A program made the position numbers and the translations under genes. The notes below the pieces were generated by a model. The model saw only the letters and a program-made list of their open reading frames with translations, did no database searches and was not told where the DNA came from. Source: Erinaceus europaeus (lineage: Eukaryota; Chordata; Mammalia; Eulipotyphla; Erinaceidae). Taken from it: a DNA stretch of 64,000 bases. The DNA is taken from the NCBI RefSeq assembly GCF_950295315.1, contig NC_080176.1:34871006-34935005 (forward strand), read 5' to 3'. Numbering within the stretch: position 1 is the first letter of the stretch; every line of letters begins with the position of its first letter. Shown piece by piece: positions 20,951 to 31,609 of this stretch.

Positions 20951-21058
20951 GTGGGAGTAGATAGCTTAATGGTTATGCAAAGAGACTCTTATGCCTGAGG
21001 CTCTGAAGTCCCAGGTTCAATCTCCTGCACCACCATAAGCCACAGCTAAAATCAATGC
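20951..21058 (+). mobile_element. SINE-C
   Basis: 'gagtagatagcttaatggttatgcaaagag' head and 'ggttcaatctcctgcaccaccataagcc' region. The tail has been replaced by a trinucleotide repeat. Confidence 0.85.
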
Positions 21059-21088
21059 GGTAGTAGTAGTAGTAGTGGTAGTAGTGAT
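21059..21088. repeat. (GTA)n
   Basis: About 9 trinucleotide units, one variant. Confidence 0.85.
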
Positions 21089-21261
21089 GTATTTTCCAAT
21101 GAAGAAACTAAAAAAAAATAATAATAAATAATGAAATAAAAAATAATGTATTTTATAAATGCCTTAATATTTATTTTAAAGGCATAGTATTGGCTGAAAC
21201 AGTAAGCAGAAAAAAGTTTCTAGCTGTATTACTGTAAGCATGGGTTAAAAATATATACATG

Positions 21262-21525
21262 GAGGAGTCGGGCAATAGTGCAGTGGGTTAAGTGCACATG
21301 GACCAGCAGCTCCCCACCTGCAGGGGAGTTACTTCACAGGTGGTAAAGCAGTTCTGCAGGTGTCTATCTTTCTCTCCCCCTCTCTGTCTCCCCCTCCTCT
21401 CTCCATTTCTCTCTGTCCTATTCAACAATGATGACATCAATAACAACAACAATAATAATTACAACAACAATAAAAAACTACAAGGGCAACAAAAGGGAAA
21501 ATAAATAAATAAAATATTTTAAAAA
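21262..21525 (+). mobile_element. SINE-A lacking its B-box region
   Basis: After the head 'gagtcgggcaatagtgcagtgggttaag' the sequence jumps from 'cacatgg' through 'accagca' to 'gctccccacctgcagg'. Compared with 16568-16909 about 14 and 23 nt are missing, including the GGTTCGA-type internal promoter B box. Middle and tail are normal. Confidence 0.9.
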
Positions 21526-21547
21526 GTTTAAAAATATGTATGTACAT

Positions 21548-21620
21548 GGGGCTGGTGAAATAGCTCACTTTGATAGAATGCAGCTTTGCCATGTGGGTGA
21601 CTGAGGTTTTTGCAGTTCTG
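21548..21620 (+). mobile_element. G-type SINE head fragment
   Basis: 'ggggctggtgaaatagctcactttgatag' and 'gctttgccatgtgggtgactgagg' match the G-type head; the 3' part is missing. Confidence 0.65.
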
Positions 21621-21751
21621 GTTCTATAAATATTTGCTGGGTGATCTTGTATAGTCTTTCTAACATTAAATTTCCCAAGCTACAAAATGATGTAACACAT
21701 AGCTTATAGCACAAAACTGATGTGAATGATGTGTGAGAAGCTCTCTGCAAG

Positions 21752-21903
21752 TAACACTTGATCCTAAGCATATAGCAAGGCCATTGTCAATAGTGACCAA
21801 TAATACTACTATAGTGGTGCCTGGTATAACACTTGGTCCTAAGTATATATAGCAAGGCTATGGTCAGCAGTGACCAGTAATTCTGCTATAGTGGTGCCTG
21901 GCA
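21752..21903. repeat. Diverged 75-bp tandem duplication
   Basis: Unit 1 (21752-21826) and unit 2 (21827-21903) both run from TAACACTTG to TAGTGGTGCCTGG. About one base in six to eight differs and there is a small indel, so the duplication is old. Confidence 0.85.
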
Positions 21904-23075
21904 CAAAGCAAGTCTTTGCCATCCAGTAGAAGTGATAACCTTGAAGTACACTGAAAGCTTAACTATCAAAAAAAAAAAAATGTACGAGGGGCCCTAGAAT
22001 CATTGTAAAAAGTCTCTAATGTACTTTGGGAGCTTGTTGCTAGGGCTTTAAAGGTGTTGAAGATACTGAATTCAAGATATTGAATTCAAGTTGAAGAAAC
22101 CAACTCTGAACATTTAAATAACAATTCAACAGCACCCTCAGTACTAGGGGAAGTGCCATGTTGGTGTGCAGATAGCCAGTGGGTTCAGCCAGCACAGTGT
22201 TCAGAGGTGGACAGAAGGTTTAGGGAGCTGAACGGAGCTGGAAAACTGGAGTAGCCTGTGGGCTGATAGAAGGGGTGGAGGGAGTTCGCAGAGTATCTGG
22301 GTAGTGGGGCTAGATCCCACTTCTAGAAAAACAAGTCTTGTTAAGTTCATGCACCCTTTTGACAACTGGCCCCTCCATCCTACTACTCTTTACCCTCTAG
22401 CTCCTGGGGATCAACTTTCTCAAATTTGGCTAGTCCCTGGTTATCTCCCTTTGATCTTCATTAGCCAAAGTTTGAACAAGCTTTTCTCGTTGTGATTTAC
22501 ACTGTGATAGTGTTGATCATCTGCTATTTTCCACACATAAGATAAGATCATCATGCTTACTATGCTTTCAAGTCATACACAACCCTCTCCAGAAACTCTG
22601 AACCTCTCCTACTTTAGGATATTACTATCTCCCCCAAATATGGGCCCTGGTTTTAACCTCCCTCCCCAAGGGCCACTGATTGCAAAATAATCAGTGTGGG
22701 TGGAGGGAGAGATAAGATCTTCTGGAAAGTTGGTTAAGACCAGATAAGAGGCCCTTTAATGTTGCTAGTGTGACTGCCACTGTAAGGACCCTAACCTACA
22801 GCACAAATTCTTCTTACAAGAGGTGGGTAAGGGGGGATCCTTTAGGAATACAAAAGAATGAAGTGAGCTTATTTCTGTGGAATACTGTTCCATAAATTGG
22901 CAGTCAGAACTCTACCCTTGTTAGATGGGGAGGAGGTAGTCTAATATGGTCAAAAAAAGGTGGTAGGCTAATATATAGAAGAGCTTGTCTTGGTCAATCC
23001 TGAGGCTGGGGAACTGGGAGGCCGGTTTTCCACCATATCTTTGTCTGTGAACCCACAACCTTTTCTTTTTCTTTT
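21904..23075. other. Unique or unrecognised DNA
   Basis: Includes a short repeated GAATTCAAG motif near 22067-22092. No gene or repeat family is recognised. Confidence 0.45.
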
Positions 23076-23218
23076 TTGATTTTTTAAAGATTTCGTTTAT
23101 TTATTAATGAGAAAAATAGGAGGATAAAGAATCAGACATCATGTTGGTACATATGCTGCTGGGGACCTCATGCTTGAGAGACCAATGCTTTATCCACTGC
23201 GCCACTTTCTGGACTACC
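23076..23218 (-). mobile_element. SINE-D
   Basis: Tail 'aaagatttcgtttatttattaatgag', 'catgttggtacatatgctgctgggg', 'ctcatgcttgag' and head 'tatccactgcgccactttctggac'. Confidence 0.9.
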
Positions 23219-23244
23219 CCACTAGCTTCTCTCTACCTCTCTCT

Positions 23245-23660
23245 TGTTTTTATTTTTTATTTTTTATTTTATAAGTGACAACATTAATTTATAAAATTTT
23301 AAGATCACATGGGTATAGTTCCACACCATCCCCCCCCCCAAGTGTTCTGTGTCCACATTCCCTCCATTGGAAGTCATAGCAGTTCTCCCAAGGTCACAGA
23401 TATGGGTTGACTATTATTTCTATGACTATCTGTCTATGTTTATTTGTATTTGCCCACTTTTCCCCCATGATCCTATCTTCTCTTCCTTTCTAAGGCCACA
23501 CCCACACCTACACCTATTTCTGCTTCTGAATGTCCTTCCCTTTTTCCTCCTCTCTCTCCAGGTCCCGATGGAATTGGAGTTCAATGACTTCTGGTTATCT
23601 CCCCCTGTCATTTTTCCCCCACTGGGAATATGGACCAAAATTATTTTTGGAGTACAGAAG
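23245..23660 (-). mobile_element. L1 3' UTR fragment
   Basis: A T-rich tract, then 'acaacattaatttataaaat', 'tatagttccacaccatcc' and 'gttctcccaaggtcacagatatggg'. This layout recurs at 27905-28477, reads as the 3' end of an L1 on the minus strand, and carries no ORF2. Confidence 0.7.
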
Positions 23661-23917
23661 CCCTCACTAGCTTTTCTTACCTCAGAAAATCATAAAAGAA
23701 TTCTCCCTATTCTGCAAATTCCAAAAACTTCACTTTTTTGAGAGGAGATAAACTTAATTGTTTTTATGTCTCACTTGCAATCTCTAAGTAGTATTGAGTG
23801 GATGACGCTGGAGTAGGGGCAGTTCTCTAAACTTTGTTTAACATTACAAATGTCAACGCAAAATTGACACTTTGATCTAGGATAATACTGTCTAGGATTA
23901 AATAAATTCAGGTCTAG

Positions 23918-24060
23918 TGGTCTGGGAGGTGGTACAGTGGATAAAGCACTGATCTCTCAAGCATGAGGTCCCAAGTTCAATCCCCAGAAGCATAGGTACC
24001 AGAGTGATGTCTGGTTCACTATCTCTCTCCTATCTTTCTAGTAAATATATAAACTCTTTT
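23918..24060 (+). mobile_element. SINE-D
   Basis: 'ggtctgggaggtggtacagtggataaagc', 'ctctcaagcatgaggtcccaagttcaatcccc' and 'accagagtgatgtctggttc', then an AAAT-like tail. Runs into an oppositely oriented SINE-C. Confidence 0.92.
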
Positions 24061-24074
24061 TTTTTTCAAGCTTT

Positions 24075-24213
24075 TATTTTTTTCTTTTTCTTTTTTTTTT
24101 TCACCAGAGCACTACTTAGCTCTGGTTTATAGTGGTGGACACGATTGAGCCTGAGACTTTGGAGCCTCGGGCATAAGAGTGTTTTTCCATAACTATTATA
24201 CAATCTACCTCCC
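24075..24213 (-). mobile_element. SINE-C
   Basis: Poly(T)-rich tail, 'accagagcactacttagctctggtttatagtggtgg', 'tttggagcctcgggca' and a diverged head. Confidence 0.88.
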
Positions 24214-24642
24214 ACAAAAATCAAGTTATTCTAAATAAGAAAGAATAAGGATTATGGAAGGACAGAATAGTTGCCTCCAAGTGCCAGTCTCCTCTTGTAG
24301 GTACCCTGAGGGAGACATTTTACAGAGATCAGGTTTCCTGTCCAAAGTTGGTGTGTTGGTATACATCTATTGTATTTTTTTTGGACATGTTAAGCAGCTT
24401 GTAACTCACCTTCCTAGTCCTGCTCCTATACCACTGCACTCCAGAGAACTCCATATTCTGCTAAATTCCAAGGAGGAGCTGATATTTAATCTAAGTCACT
24501 GTGGATGATCAGAAACACTCTTCACCCATCCTTTTCTTATCCACTCATTCACCACTTTTCCTTCCAGGGTTCTCACTGCTCAGTGCCTGTGTGAAGATCT
24601 CATCATTCCTTGTGGCCAATGCCTCTGCTTCTACCTCCCTTT
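24214..24642. other. Unique or unrecognised DNA
   Basis: No supported feature. Confidence 0.4.
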
Positions 24643-24835
24643 TGTCTTTTTTTTTTTTTCTTTCTCTGATACAGAGAGAGATAAAGAAAGGGAGAGAAGA
24701 GGAGCTAGAGAGTGAAAACTGCAGCATGCTTTACTTCTTATAAAGCTTCCCCACAGCAGGTGGGGACTGGGGCTTGAACCGGGGTCCTTGCACATGGTGA
24801 TGCATGCCTGTTACTGGGAACACCACTGCCAGTCC
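24643..24835 (-). mobile_element. SINE-B
   Basis: T-run tail, GAGA-rich middle, 'caggtggggactggggcttgaaccggggtccttgcacatgg' and a diverged head. Confidence 0.85.
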
Positions 24836-24963
24836 TCTCAACAAATGTTCTTTGTGCAAGGTACTGGGGAGGCTGTGGTGCTCTCCATCTCTGAGCTGAA
24901 GGTCTGTGACACTGATGATGCCTAAAGTGATGTAATGACAGTGCAATGTTAGTAATGGGGATG

Positions 24964-25100
24964 ATTTTATTTATTTGTTTGTTTATTTATTTACTTACCA
25001 GAGCTATGCTCAACTCTGGTTTATGGTGGTTTGGAGGGACTGAACCTGGAACTTTGGAACCTCAGGCATGGGAGTCTCTTTGCATAACCATTATCTGCCC
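24964..25100 (-). mobile_element. SINE-C
   Basis: TTTA-rich tail, 'ccagagctatgctcaactctggtttatggtggt', 'ctttggaacctcaggcatgggagtctctttgcataacc'. Confidence 0.9.
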
Positions 25101-25170
25101 CATATAGGATTGATAGTGAGATTTGTGTCTTGGGGTTGAAAACCTCCTAAGATTGACTAAGTAGGAGAGA

Positions 25171-25172
<2 letters not shown>

Positions 25173-25241
<69 letters not shown>
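25173..25241. repeat. (GT)34 microsatellite
   Basis: 69 uninterrupted bases of GT. Pure and long, so probably highly polymorphic; alternating purine/pyrimidine could adopt Z-DNA. Confidence 0.98.
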
Positions 25242-25244
<3 letters not shown>

Positions 25245-27070
25245 TAAGTACAAAAAAAAATGACCTGATCTCACAGATCCCTCTCTCCACCACGTCTGGT
25301 CATCTCCATCAGGAACTACATCATAAACCCTTTTGTGGACCTCCACAGGTCCTTGCCCTGAATGTAGAACAACAATGATAGGGACTGCCCCCCTCTCTGA
25401 AAGGAGGCTGGGTCAGCATACTCTGCCACTCGAGGAAGATTGGTCCTGAAATGAGTGCAGCCTAGAACGTTCCTAGCTATGACCATGGAATGTGAGCTCA
25501 GATCTACATGGATGCAGAGGTTATATAGGCTCCTGTGCTAAATATGAATAGACATGGGTCCTAGGTCAGATCAATGGGATTTGTAGTTAGTGGTATTTAT
25601 ATACTTTTCTCATATTTGGGAGCTGTTCTCTTCCCTGACCCAGCTTTCTAGTCCTATTCCCAACTCTGATACCATCTCCCTAGATAATACTCTTAGCCCA
25701 CCTACATGTTAGCTGTTGGGCTCAGGCAAAAATTAATTATTAAAAAATGAATTAGGAGTGAGTCTTGTGTGCTTCTCTGAGCTGTGGGCACCCTAGCAGC
25801 AGTACTCTGGAGATCAGAGATCTGAAAGCCCTTCATCATCTAGCATGTGTCCCCTAAGCTCCCAAAATGGGCAAGTGGGCCCCTGATGGGTGATGTGTAT
25901 GCTGCTGGGATTCCTGGTGTCAGCAAACTGCAGTGATTTCCAAAGGATAGTGAGTGAATGTTGGTGCACCTGACTGAGCACAAATCCTTGCATTCCCTTG
26001 GCCTTAGCCAATGGGCTGGCTCACTGGAGGCTGACAGAAATGGGCTGCTCTTGGAAGGAACGGAAACAGGGGCCCCATTGAGGACCTAACAAGCTAGCTC
26101 CCACTTTGGCACCTAAAATGGTCAATTTTAGTTGATCAGATTCATTTCGCAATTTGGGTATGTGATCCCCAAGCATGGCCTCTTATCTCTAAACAGAGGT
26201 GTGAAAACAGAACCCACTTGGCATAGGCTGGCTGCCTCAAGGAGGGTCTTTGTGTGAGTCTCAAGGCTTGTAGGCTAGAAAAGGACATAGGATGCCGCCC
26301 CATGTGCCTCATGCTTAAACTCATCTATTTTTTGTTTCCCTTCACTCAGTGAGATCAGACACTGGGCCACTTGTGTAAGAAGTGTTCCTAACCTTTTGGA
26401 GACAGGAGAGAAAACACTTGTGCCATGATGTGGGGCTCTGGCCTCTGCCTGGGGTGAACCTGCTGTCTCAAATGAACTAACTGCTCAATAGCTCATGGAT
26501 GTTTCCCAAATGTGTAGTGAAGCTTATGCTCAAATATGCAGCTGGCACTGTTTACCAACTCATGGGAATGAGAAGCAAGATGGCGGCATGCCAGCAACCT
26601 CACAAAGCGGTGTTGTTAATGTTCCTTTAGATGCTCCTGTGTGGCTTTCTGGGAGCAGAGGAGGATCTGTTTACACCCACTGGCTCTTATTGATTCTTCT
26701 GGGGGACAGGAACTACAATGCTGGCCTCTGTTAGTCCCTGGAGTGTGTTGGAAGAACTTGGCCAATTCTTGGGGGTGTCCTGTGATCCTTCTTGCCTAGT
26801 GTGATACTGAATTACACTCCCAGAGGGTGAGCTCATTTCTGGGTCTCAGAATACAAGTTTCTGATTTGGTTGGGGGCAGAGGGAAAACTTCTGGCATCAA
26901 GTCTGTAGTGAAGCCTGTTGTTTCCTAGTGGTAAATTGAGGGCAGTGTCTCAGAGTTAGGTTTGGAAAATTGGGGGTTCACTGGTTCATCCAAAATGGCC
27001 ATGACAGTGGGAAAAAAATGTACCATGAACTCTGGGGGCTGAAATACAATGCTCTCAAAAAATCACTTTT
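25242..27070. other. Longest repeat-poor stretch in the window
   Basis: About 1.8 kb with no recognised SINE, L1 or simple repeat. No domain-bearing frame or clear splice-flanked exon is seen. If regulatory or exonic host sequence exists here, this is a natural place to look. Confidence 0.5.
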
Positions 27071-27074
27071 GCAA

Positions 27075-27200
27075 AAGTTGTATTTATTTAATGTGAGTAG
27101 GAGAAAAAGAGAGAGAGAGAGAGAGAGAAGCAAAGTATTACATATCATTTTGGCACATCCAATGCAAGGGATTAAACTCAGGACCTCACTCTTTTTTTTT
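27075..27200 (-). mobile_element. E-type tRNA-like SINE
   Basis: 'tatttatttaatgtgag' tail, GAGA run, then 'cattttggcacatccaatgcaagggattaaactcaggacctca'. Confidence 0.65.
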
Positions 27201-27223
27201 TTTAAGAGATTGGAGGTGGGATG

Positions 27224-27408
27224 GGGGTGGGGGAGATAGCATAATGATTATGCAAAAGACTTTCATGCCTGAGGCTCTGAGGTCCCAGGTTCAGTCCCTA
27301 GCACCACCGTAAGCCAGAGATAAGCAGTACTCTGGTCTTTCTTGTCTATTTCTCTGTATCTTTCTCTTCATTAAAATAAAGTACTGATTTTTAAAAAAAA
27401 AAAAAAGA
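27224..27408 (+). mobile_element. SINE-C, long form
   Basis: 'gggggagatagcataatgattatgcaaaag', 'ggttcagtccctagcaccacc', 'agcagtactctggtc', with an additional CT-rich segment before 'attaaaataaag' and a 14-A tail. Confidence 0.9.
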
Positions 27409-27464
27409 TAAATGTCAACAATATGCAAACAAATTGGTATACCTGTGTTCCAATAAAATTATTA

Positions 27465-27665
27465 TTTTTTAAATTTTTATTTACTTATTTATTATTGAAC
27501 AGAGACAGAAAAATTGAAAGAGGTGGGGGAGAGAGAGAGAGACACCTGCAGCCCTGCTTCATCACTTGTGAATCTTTCCCTCTGCAGGTGGAGACCAGGA
27601 ACTTGAACCTGGGTCCTTGTGTACTGTCATGTCTGTGCTTAACCAGGTATGCCAGTGCCTGGCCT
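27465..27665 (-). mobile_element. SINE-B
   Basis: Tail 'atttttatttacttatttattattg', GA-rich middle, 'cacctgcagccctgcttcatcacttgtgaa', head 'taaccaggtatgccagtgcctggcc'. Confidence 0.92.
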
Positions 27666-27699
27666 CCCAAATTATTTTCTTAAAAAAAATATATATATA

Positions 27700-27900
27700 T
27701 CCAGACAGTAGTGCACCTGGTTAAACACACACTACAGTGTGCAAGGACTGTTTCAATCCCCTGATCCCCACCTGCAGAGGGAAAGCTTCACAAGTGGTGA
27801 TGTAGAGATACAGGTGTCTTTCTGTCTCTCACACCCTATCTCCCCCTCCCTCTCAATTTCTCTTTGTCTCTGTCCAATCATAAATAAATAATAAGAAATT
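27700..27900 (+). mobile_element. SINE-B
   Basis: 'ccagacagtagtgcacctggttaaac', 'ctgatccccacctgcagagggaaagcttcacaagtgg', and a TAAATAAATAATAAG tail. Confidence 0.9.
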
Positions 27901-27904
27901 AATA

Positions 27905-28477
27905 TATATATTTTAATTTTTTTATATATATTTTATATTTATATATATATAAAAAAGAAAATAGGGGTGTATTTCCACAGTGTTCCCACCACTAGAGCTC
28001 TGTGCCTCATCCCTGCCCAGCAGAAACTGCAATAGTTCTCTTAAGGTCACAGATATGGGTTCACCATATCTATCTCTATATCTCTATTTGCCCATTTTTA
28101 TTCACTTCCTTCCTAAGTCACACCTACACCTACTACTACTTCCGAGTGTTCTTCCTTTTCTCTCTTCTCTCTTAGATAAGTGAAACTGCCTGACTTCCTC
28201 TGGTGTTTTCCAGATTAACTACCCTTTCAATGATGGTATAAAACAGATTCCTGGTGACAAACATTTCAGGTCCTGGTGGAATTGGGGTTCAGAGCCCTCT
28301 GGTCATCTTCCCCTATCACTTTCCCCCACTTGAGACTATGGACCAAAGTTCTTTAGGAGTGAAGGAAGGAGTTTTAGTTCTGTAATCGCTTCTTTGCTGG
28401 ACATGAATGTTGGACGGTCGATCCATAAGCCCAGCCTGTTTCTTTCCATCTGCCTGGTGAGCTATCTCCGGACTCAA
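27905..28477 (-). mobile_element. L1 3' UTR fragment
   Basis: A TA-rich tract (27905-27955) precedes the UTR text 'ttaaggtcacagatatgggttcacc', 'gaattggggttcagagccc' and 'tctgtaatcgcttctttgctggacatg'. The last part is also seen in the 3' UTRs at 36186-36408 and 44666-45210, so this is an older relative. Confidence 0.75.
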
Positions 28478-28492
28478 AAAGTCACTTTAAAG

Positions 28493-28635
28493 AATTTATT
28501 TATTTATCCATGAGAAAGATAGGAGGAGAGAAAGAACCAGCCATCACTCTGGTACATGTGTTGCTGGGATTGAACCCAGGAACTCATGCTTGAGAGTCTA
28601 GTGCCTTAGCCACTGCGCCACCTCCCGGACCACCT
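28493..28635 (-). mobile_element. SINE-D with 15-bp TSD
   Basis: Complete D copy, CpG-containing head 'cactgcgccacctcccggac'. Perfect TSD AAAAAGTCACTTTAA at 28478-28492 and 28636-28650. Confidence 0.97.
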
Positions 28636-28726
28636 AAAAAGTCACTTTAATCACAGCAATAAGCTATTGTTGAAAAAACTTCCATGATTGTTATGCTGTT
28701 GCCTTTTTAAAAAAGTAATGATTTAG

Positions 28727-28955
28727 GGTGGGGCAGTAGTGCACCCAGTAGAGTACAAATGTCACCATGCTCAAGGACCTCAGCTCAAGTCTGTCCTCCC
28801 CACCCCACCTCCAGAGGAAAAGCTTCACGAACTGTATTACAGCTTCTTTTTTTCCTCTCTCTTTATCTTTGTCTCTATTAAAAAAAAATGTTTGCCAGAC
28901 GAGATGGATTCTTCATGCAGACATCAAGCCCCACAGTAACCCTGGTAGGAATAAA
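28727..28955 (+). mobile_element. SINE-B/A hybrid-like copy
   Basis: The head and core are B-like ('gtagtgcacccagtagag', 'ccacctccagaggaaaagcttc'). It ends in the A-type terminal domain ('gagatggattcttcatgcagacatcaagccccacagtaaccctgg'). Confidence 0.75.
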
Positions 28956-28964
28956 AGAAAAGAA

Positions 28965-29085
28965 AAAATATTTACTTATTTAAAAAGGAAGCAGAGCTTT
29001 ACTCTGGCATTTGCCATGAATCTACTGTTCTATTACCTGGCCTCATGCTTGCAAGTCTACTGTTGCACCACTGCCAAGGCCCAGT
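28965..29085 (-). mobile_element. E-type tRNA-like SINE
   Basis: 'atatttacttatttaaaaagg' tail, 'gagctttactctggcatttgccatgaatc', head 'tgttgcaccactgccaaggccc'. Confidence 0.6.
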
Positions 29086-29640
29086 GCTTTTTTTTTTTTT
29101 TAAATATTTTTATTTGTTATTAATAGTTTGTTACAAGATTATAAGATTACAATGTATAGTTCCACATCACACCCACCACCAAATTTAGTATCCCCACCCT
29201 CTCACCTCTCAAAGATCACCACCACAGTTCTCACAAGTCCTTCGGTTCCCTTGTTTCTGGTTTCTTTCTTTCTTTCTCTTTCTTTTTTTCTTTTCTTTTT
29301 TTTTTCTTTTTCTTTTTTTAAAATATTTTATTTATTTACTAATGAGAAAGATAGGAGGAGAGAGAGAAAGAACCAGATAACACTCTGGTACATGTGCTGC
29401 TGGGGATTGAACTCGGGACCTCATGCTTGAGAATCCAATGTTTTATCCATTGCGCCACCTCCCAGACCACCTTTTTTTCTTTTCTTTTTTCTTTTGGCAA
29501 ATTCATATAAATCAGATCTCTAGATTACACATATGAGTTCTCCCACCCGTTCTAGGATGCCTGTGGCCATTTGAAGCCCTTTGTCTTGTAAAAGAGATTG
29601 TAAACTAAATAAAGGGAATTCAACAGCTAGGTCAGAACAA
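29086..29640 (-). mobile_element. L1 3' UTR fragment, split by a SINE-D
   Basis: T-run, then 'tttgttattaatagtttgttacaagattataagattac' and 'tatagttccacatcacacccacc' up to about 29310. It seems to resume at 29475 ('ggcaaattcatataaatc'). Confidence 0.6.
29320..29472 (-). mobile_element. SINE-D
   Basis: 'aaaatattttatttatttactaatgagaaag', 'aacactctggtacatgtgctgctgggg', 'ccattgcgccacctcccagacc'. It lies within the preceding L1 UTR remnant. Confidence 0.93.
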
Positions 29641-29721
29641 AGGACTTCAGGTCAAACACTGGACCTGAATCATTTTTTCCTCCTTTCCTAACCTTCTCTT
29701 ATCCCCACCTCCTATTCCTTT

Positions 29722-29759
29722 TTAAAAATAAGGATCTTATTTATTAACACAAGATAAAG

Positions 29760-29800
<41 letters not shown>

Positions 29801-29893
29801 GACCTGAGTATCCCTGTGACTTGTTGATGGTGGGCATTAAACCTCATGCTCTCAAATTTAGCACCCTAATCAATACATCACCTCCTGCCCTCC
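29722..29893 (-). mobile_element. E-type tRNA-like SINE with (GA)n
   Basis: 'ggatcttatttattaacac' tail, a GA run of about 16 units (29764-29795), then 'gacttgttgatggtgggcattaaacctcatgc'. Confidence 0.6.
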
Positions 29894-29924
29894 CTTCTTA
29901 CTTTCTTTCTTTCTTTCTTTTTTA

Positions 29925-30068
29925 TTTTTATTTTTATTTTTATTCAGAGTATGGGTCAGCTCTGGCTATTCGTCATGTTTGGCCCTGTGTGTTTTTGTTG
30001 TGCTGTGTCCCTGACCCCATTTCTGGCTTCTAGACTTTCTTTCTTTCAACAGGCTGAGGAGGAATCTA
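29925..30068 (-). mobile_element. SINE-C-like, degraded
   Basis: 'ttttatttttattcagagtatgggtcagctctggc', then divergent sequence that no longer matches the family. Confidence 0.5.
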
Positions 30069-30069
30069 T

Positions 30070-30190
30070 TACAGTTCTTTACTGATGCACTGCTCAGCTC
30101 TGGTTTATGGCAGGAGATTGAACCTGGAACTTTGGAGCCTAAGGCATGAAAGTCTCTGCATAACCATTATGTTACCTACCCCTGCCCTAC
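30070..30190 (-). mobile_element. SINE-C
   Basis: 'gatgcactgctcagctctggtttatggcagg', 'ctttggagcctaaggcatgaaag', head 'cataaccattatgttacctaccc'. Confidence 0.9.
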
Positions 30191-30920
30191 TGATACACTT
30201 CTTTAAGTGCAATGTACTAAATTATAAAATCAGTGTATTCTAGGAGGACCTAAGCTGGAAGTGAGAGTATTTTATAGAAAATTGAGAAATTTGACCCATG
30301 TATCAACATCTGTATTTACTGTAAACCATTAACCCCTTAGCAAATAAAGAAAAAAAATGAAAAGAAAATCAGTATATTCTTCAGTGACCCAAAACATGAT
30401 TTCTACCTCCCTGCCCCACTCTAATAAGGCACATGGGCCACAGTCCACACCTGTTCTGCCTTGAAAACTCTTCAGTTAGGCTGCAGTGATCCTTATCAAG
30501 TCCCTATGTGCATCTGGGGCCACTTCCTTCAAGCTATCCTCTATACCTTGTAGGTGGAGTTTCTTAAAGTGAAAATCTGCATGCCATGCCCCAACTGAAC
30601 CAGTCGCAATGCTTCCAAATGTTTGGGGTGGGGGTGGGGGAAGAGTAGAGTGCCCTTAAGTGGTATTCAGAATCTTTGAGGATTTGATGCTTTCCCTCCT
30701 CTTTCCATATCCAAATCTACTCTCATGCCAACTTCTTCAACTCCTGTGATGTGTTTCCACAGCTACTGTCCCACTGTAACCAAATCTGCCTTTTCTTCTA
30801 GACTGAGCAGACCAAAAGAGGCATGGTTGCTTATTTGTCTTTGTATCCCTAGCGCCTTACAGAGGTGGCAAAATACAGGTGTTGAGCAATTGTTTGCTCA
30901 GTCATTAAAAAGATTTATTT
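30191..30920. other. Unique or unrecognised DNA
   Basis: No repeat family or gene is recognised. A short G-rich run lies near 30627-30640. Confidence 0.45.
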
Positions 30921-30924
30921 TTTT

Positions 30925-31142
30925 GTTAAAAGTTTTTTTGTACTATCTTTATTTACTTATTGGATAGAGACAGTCAGAAATTGAGAGAAAAGGGGATGAT
31001 AGGGAGAGAGACTCAGAGACACCTGCATGACTGCTTCACCACTCACAAAGCTTCCCCCCTTCAGATGGGAACTAGGACCTTGAACCCAGGTCCTTGAGCA
31101 TTGTAACATGTGCGTTCAACCAGGTGCTCCACCACCTGGCTT
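30925..31142 (-). mobile_element. SINE-B
   Basis: First of a head-to-tail stack of minus-strand SINEs. 'ctttatttacttattggatagagacagtcag' tail through 'caaccaggtgctccaccacctggc' head. Confidence 0.93.
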
Positions 31143-31150
31143 CAAGACTT

Positions 31151-31268
31151 TATTATTATTATTATTTTTACCAGAGCACTGCTCAGCTCTGGCTTATGGA
31201 AACTGGGACTTCAAAGCCTCAGGCACTAGAGTCTCTTTACATAACCATTATGCTATCTACCCCTGCCC
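31151..31268 (-). mobile_element. SINE-C
   Basis: (ATT)n tail, 'accagagcactgctcagctctggcttatgg' and head 'cataaccattatgctatctacccctgccc'. A short gap in the middle removes the 'tggtgtggggg' segment. Confidence 0.93.
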
Positions 31269-31285
31269 AAGACTTATTATTTTTT

Positions 31286-31415
31286 AAAACTATGTATGTA
31301 TGTATGTATTTTTATCAGCTCTGGCTTATGGCGGTGTGGGGGACTGAACCTGGAACTTGAAAGCCTCAGGCATGAAAGTCTCTTTGCATAACCATTATGC
31401 TATACCCCCACCCTA
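31286..31415 (-). mobile_element. SINE-C
   Basis: (GTAT)n tail, then 'atcagctctggcttatggcggtgtgggggactg' and a full head. Separated from the previous C copy only by tail sequence. Confidence 0.93.
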
Positions 31416-31560
31416 AGATTTACTTATTTTTAAGAGCATGAGGGAGAGGGAGCAGAACTGTCTTCCATTCTGGTATATGCTGTGCTGCAGTTTGAACCTA
31501 GGATATGAGGTGTGCCATTCCTGTGCTGTGCTGCTGAGATAACCCCATAGGCCCCTGCTC
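31416..31560 (-). mobile_element. E-type tRNA-like SINE
   Basis: 'agatttacttatttttaagagc' tail, 'ttccattctggtatatgctg' and a degraded head. Confidence 0.6.
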
Positions 31561-31609
31561 AGGCACTTTATTCTATTTTATTTTATTCTATTCAATTATT
31601 TTATTTTTT

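Noticed and set aside
21059..21525. CRISPR-like repeat array or other prokaryotic feature
   Set aside because: Repeats are trinucleotides and SINEs; the whole window is mammalian.
25062..25378. Cys-Val and Thr-His repeat proteins
   Set aside because: Six-frame readings of the GT microsatellite.
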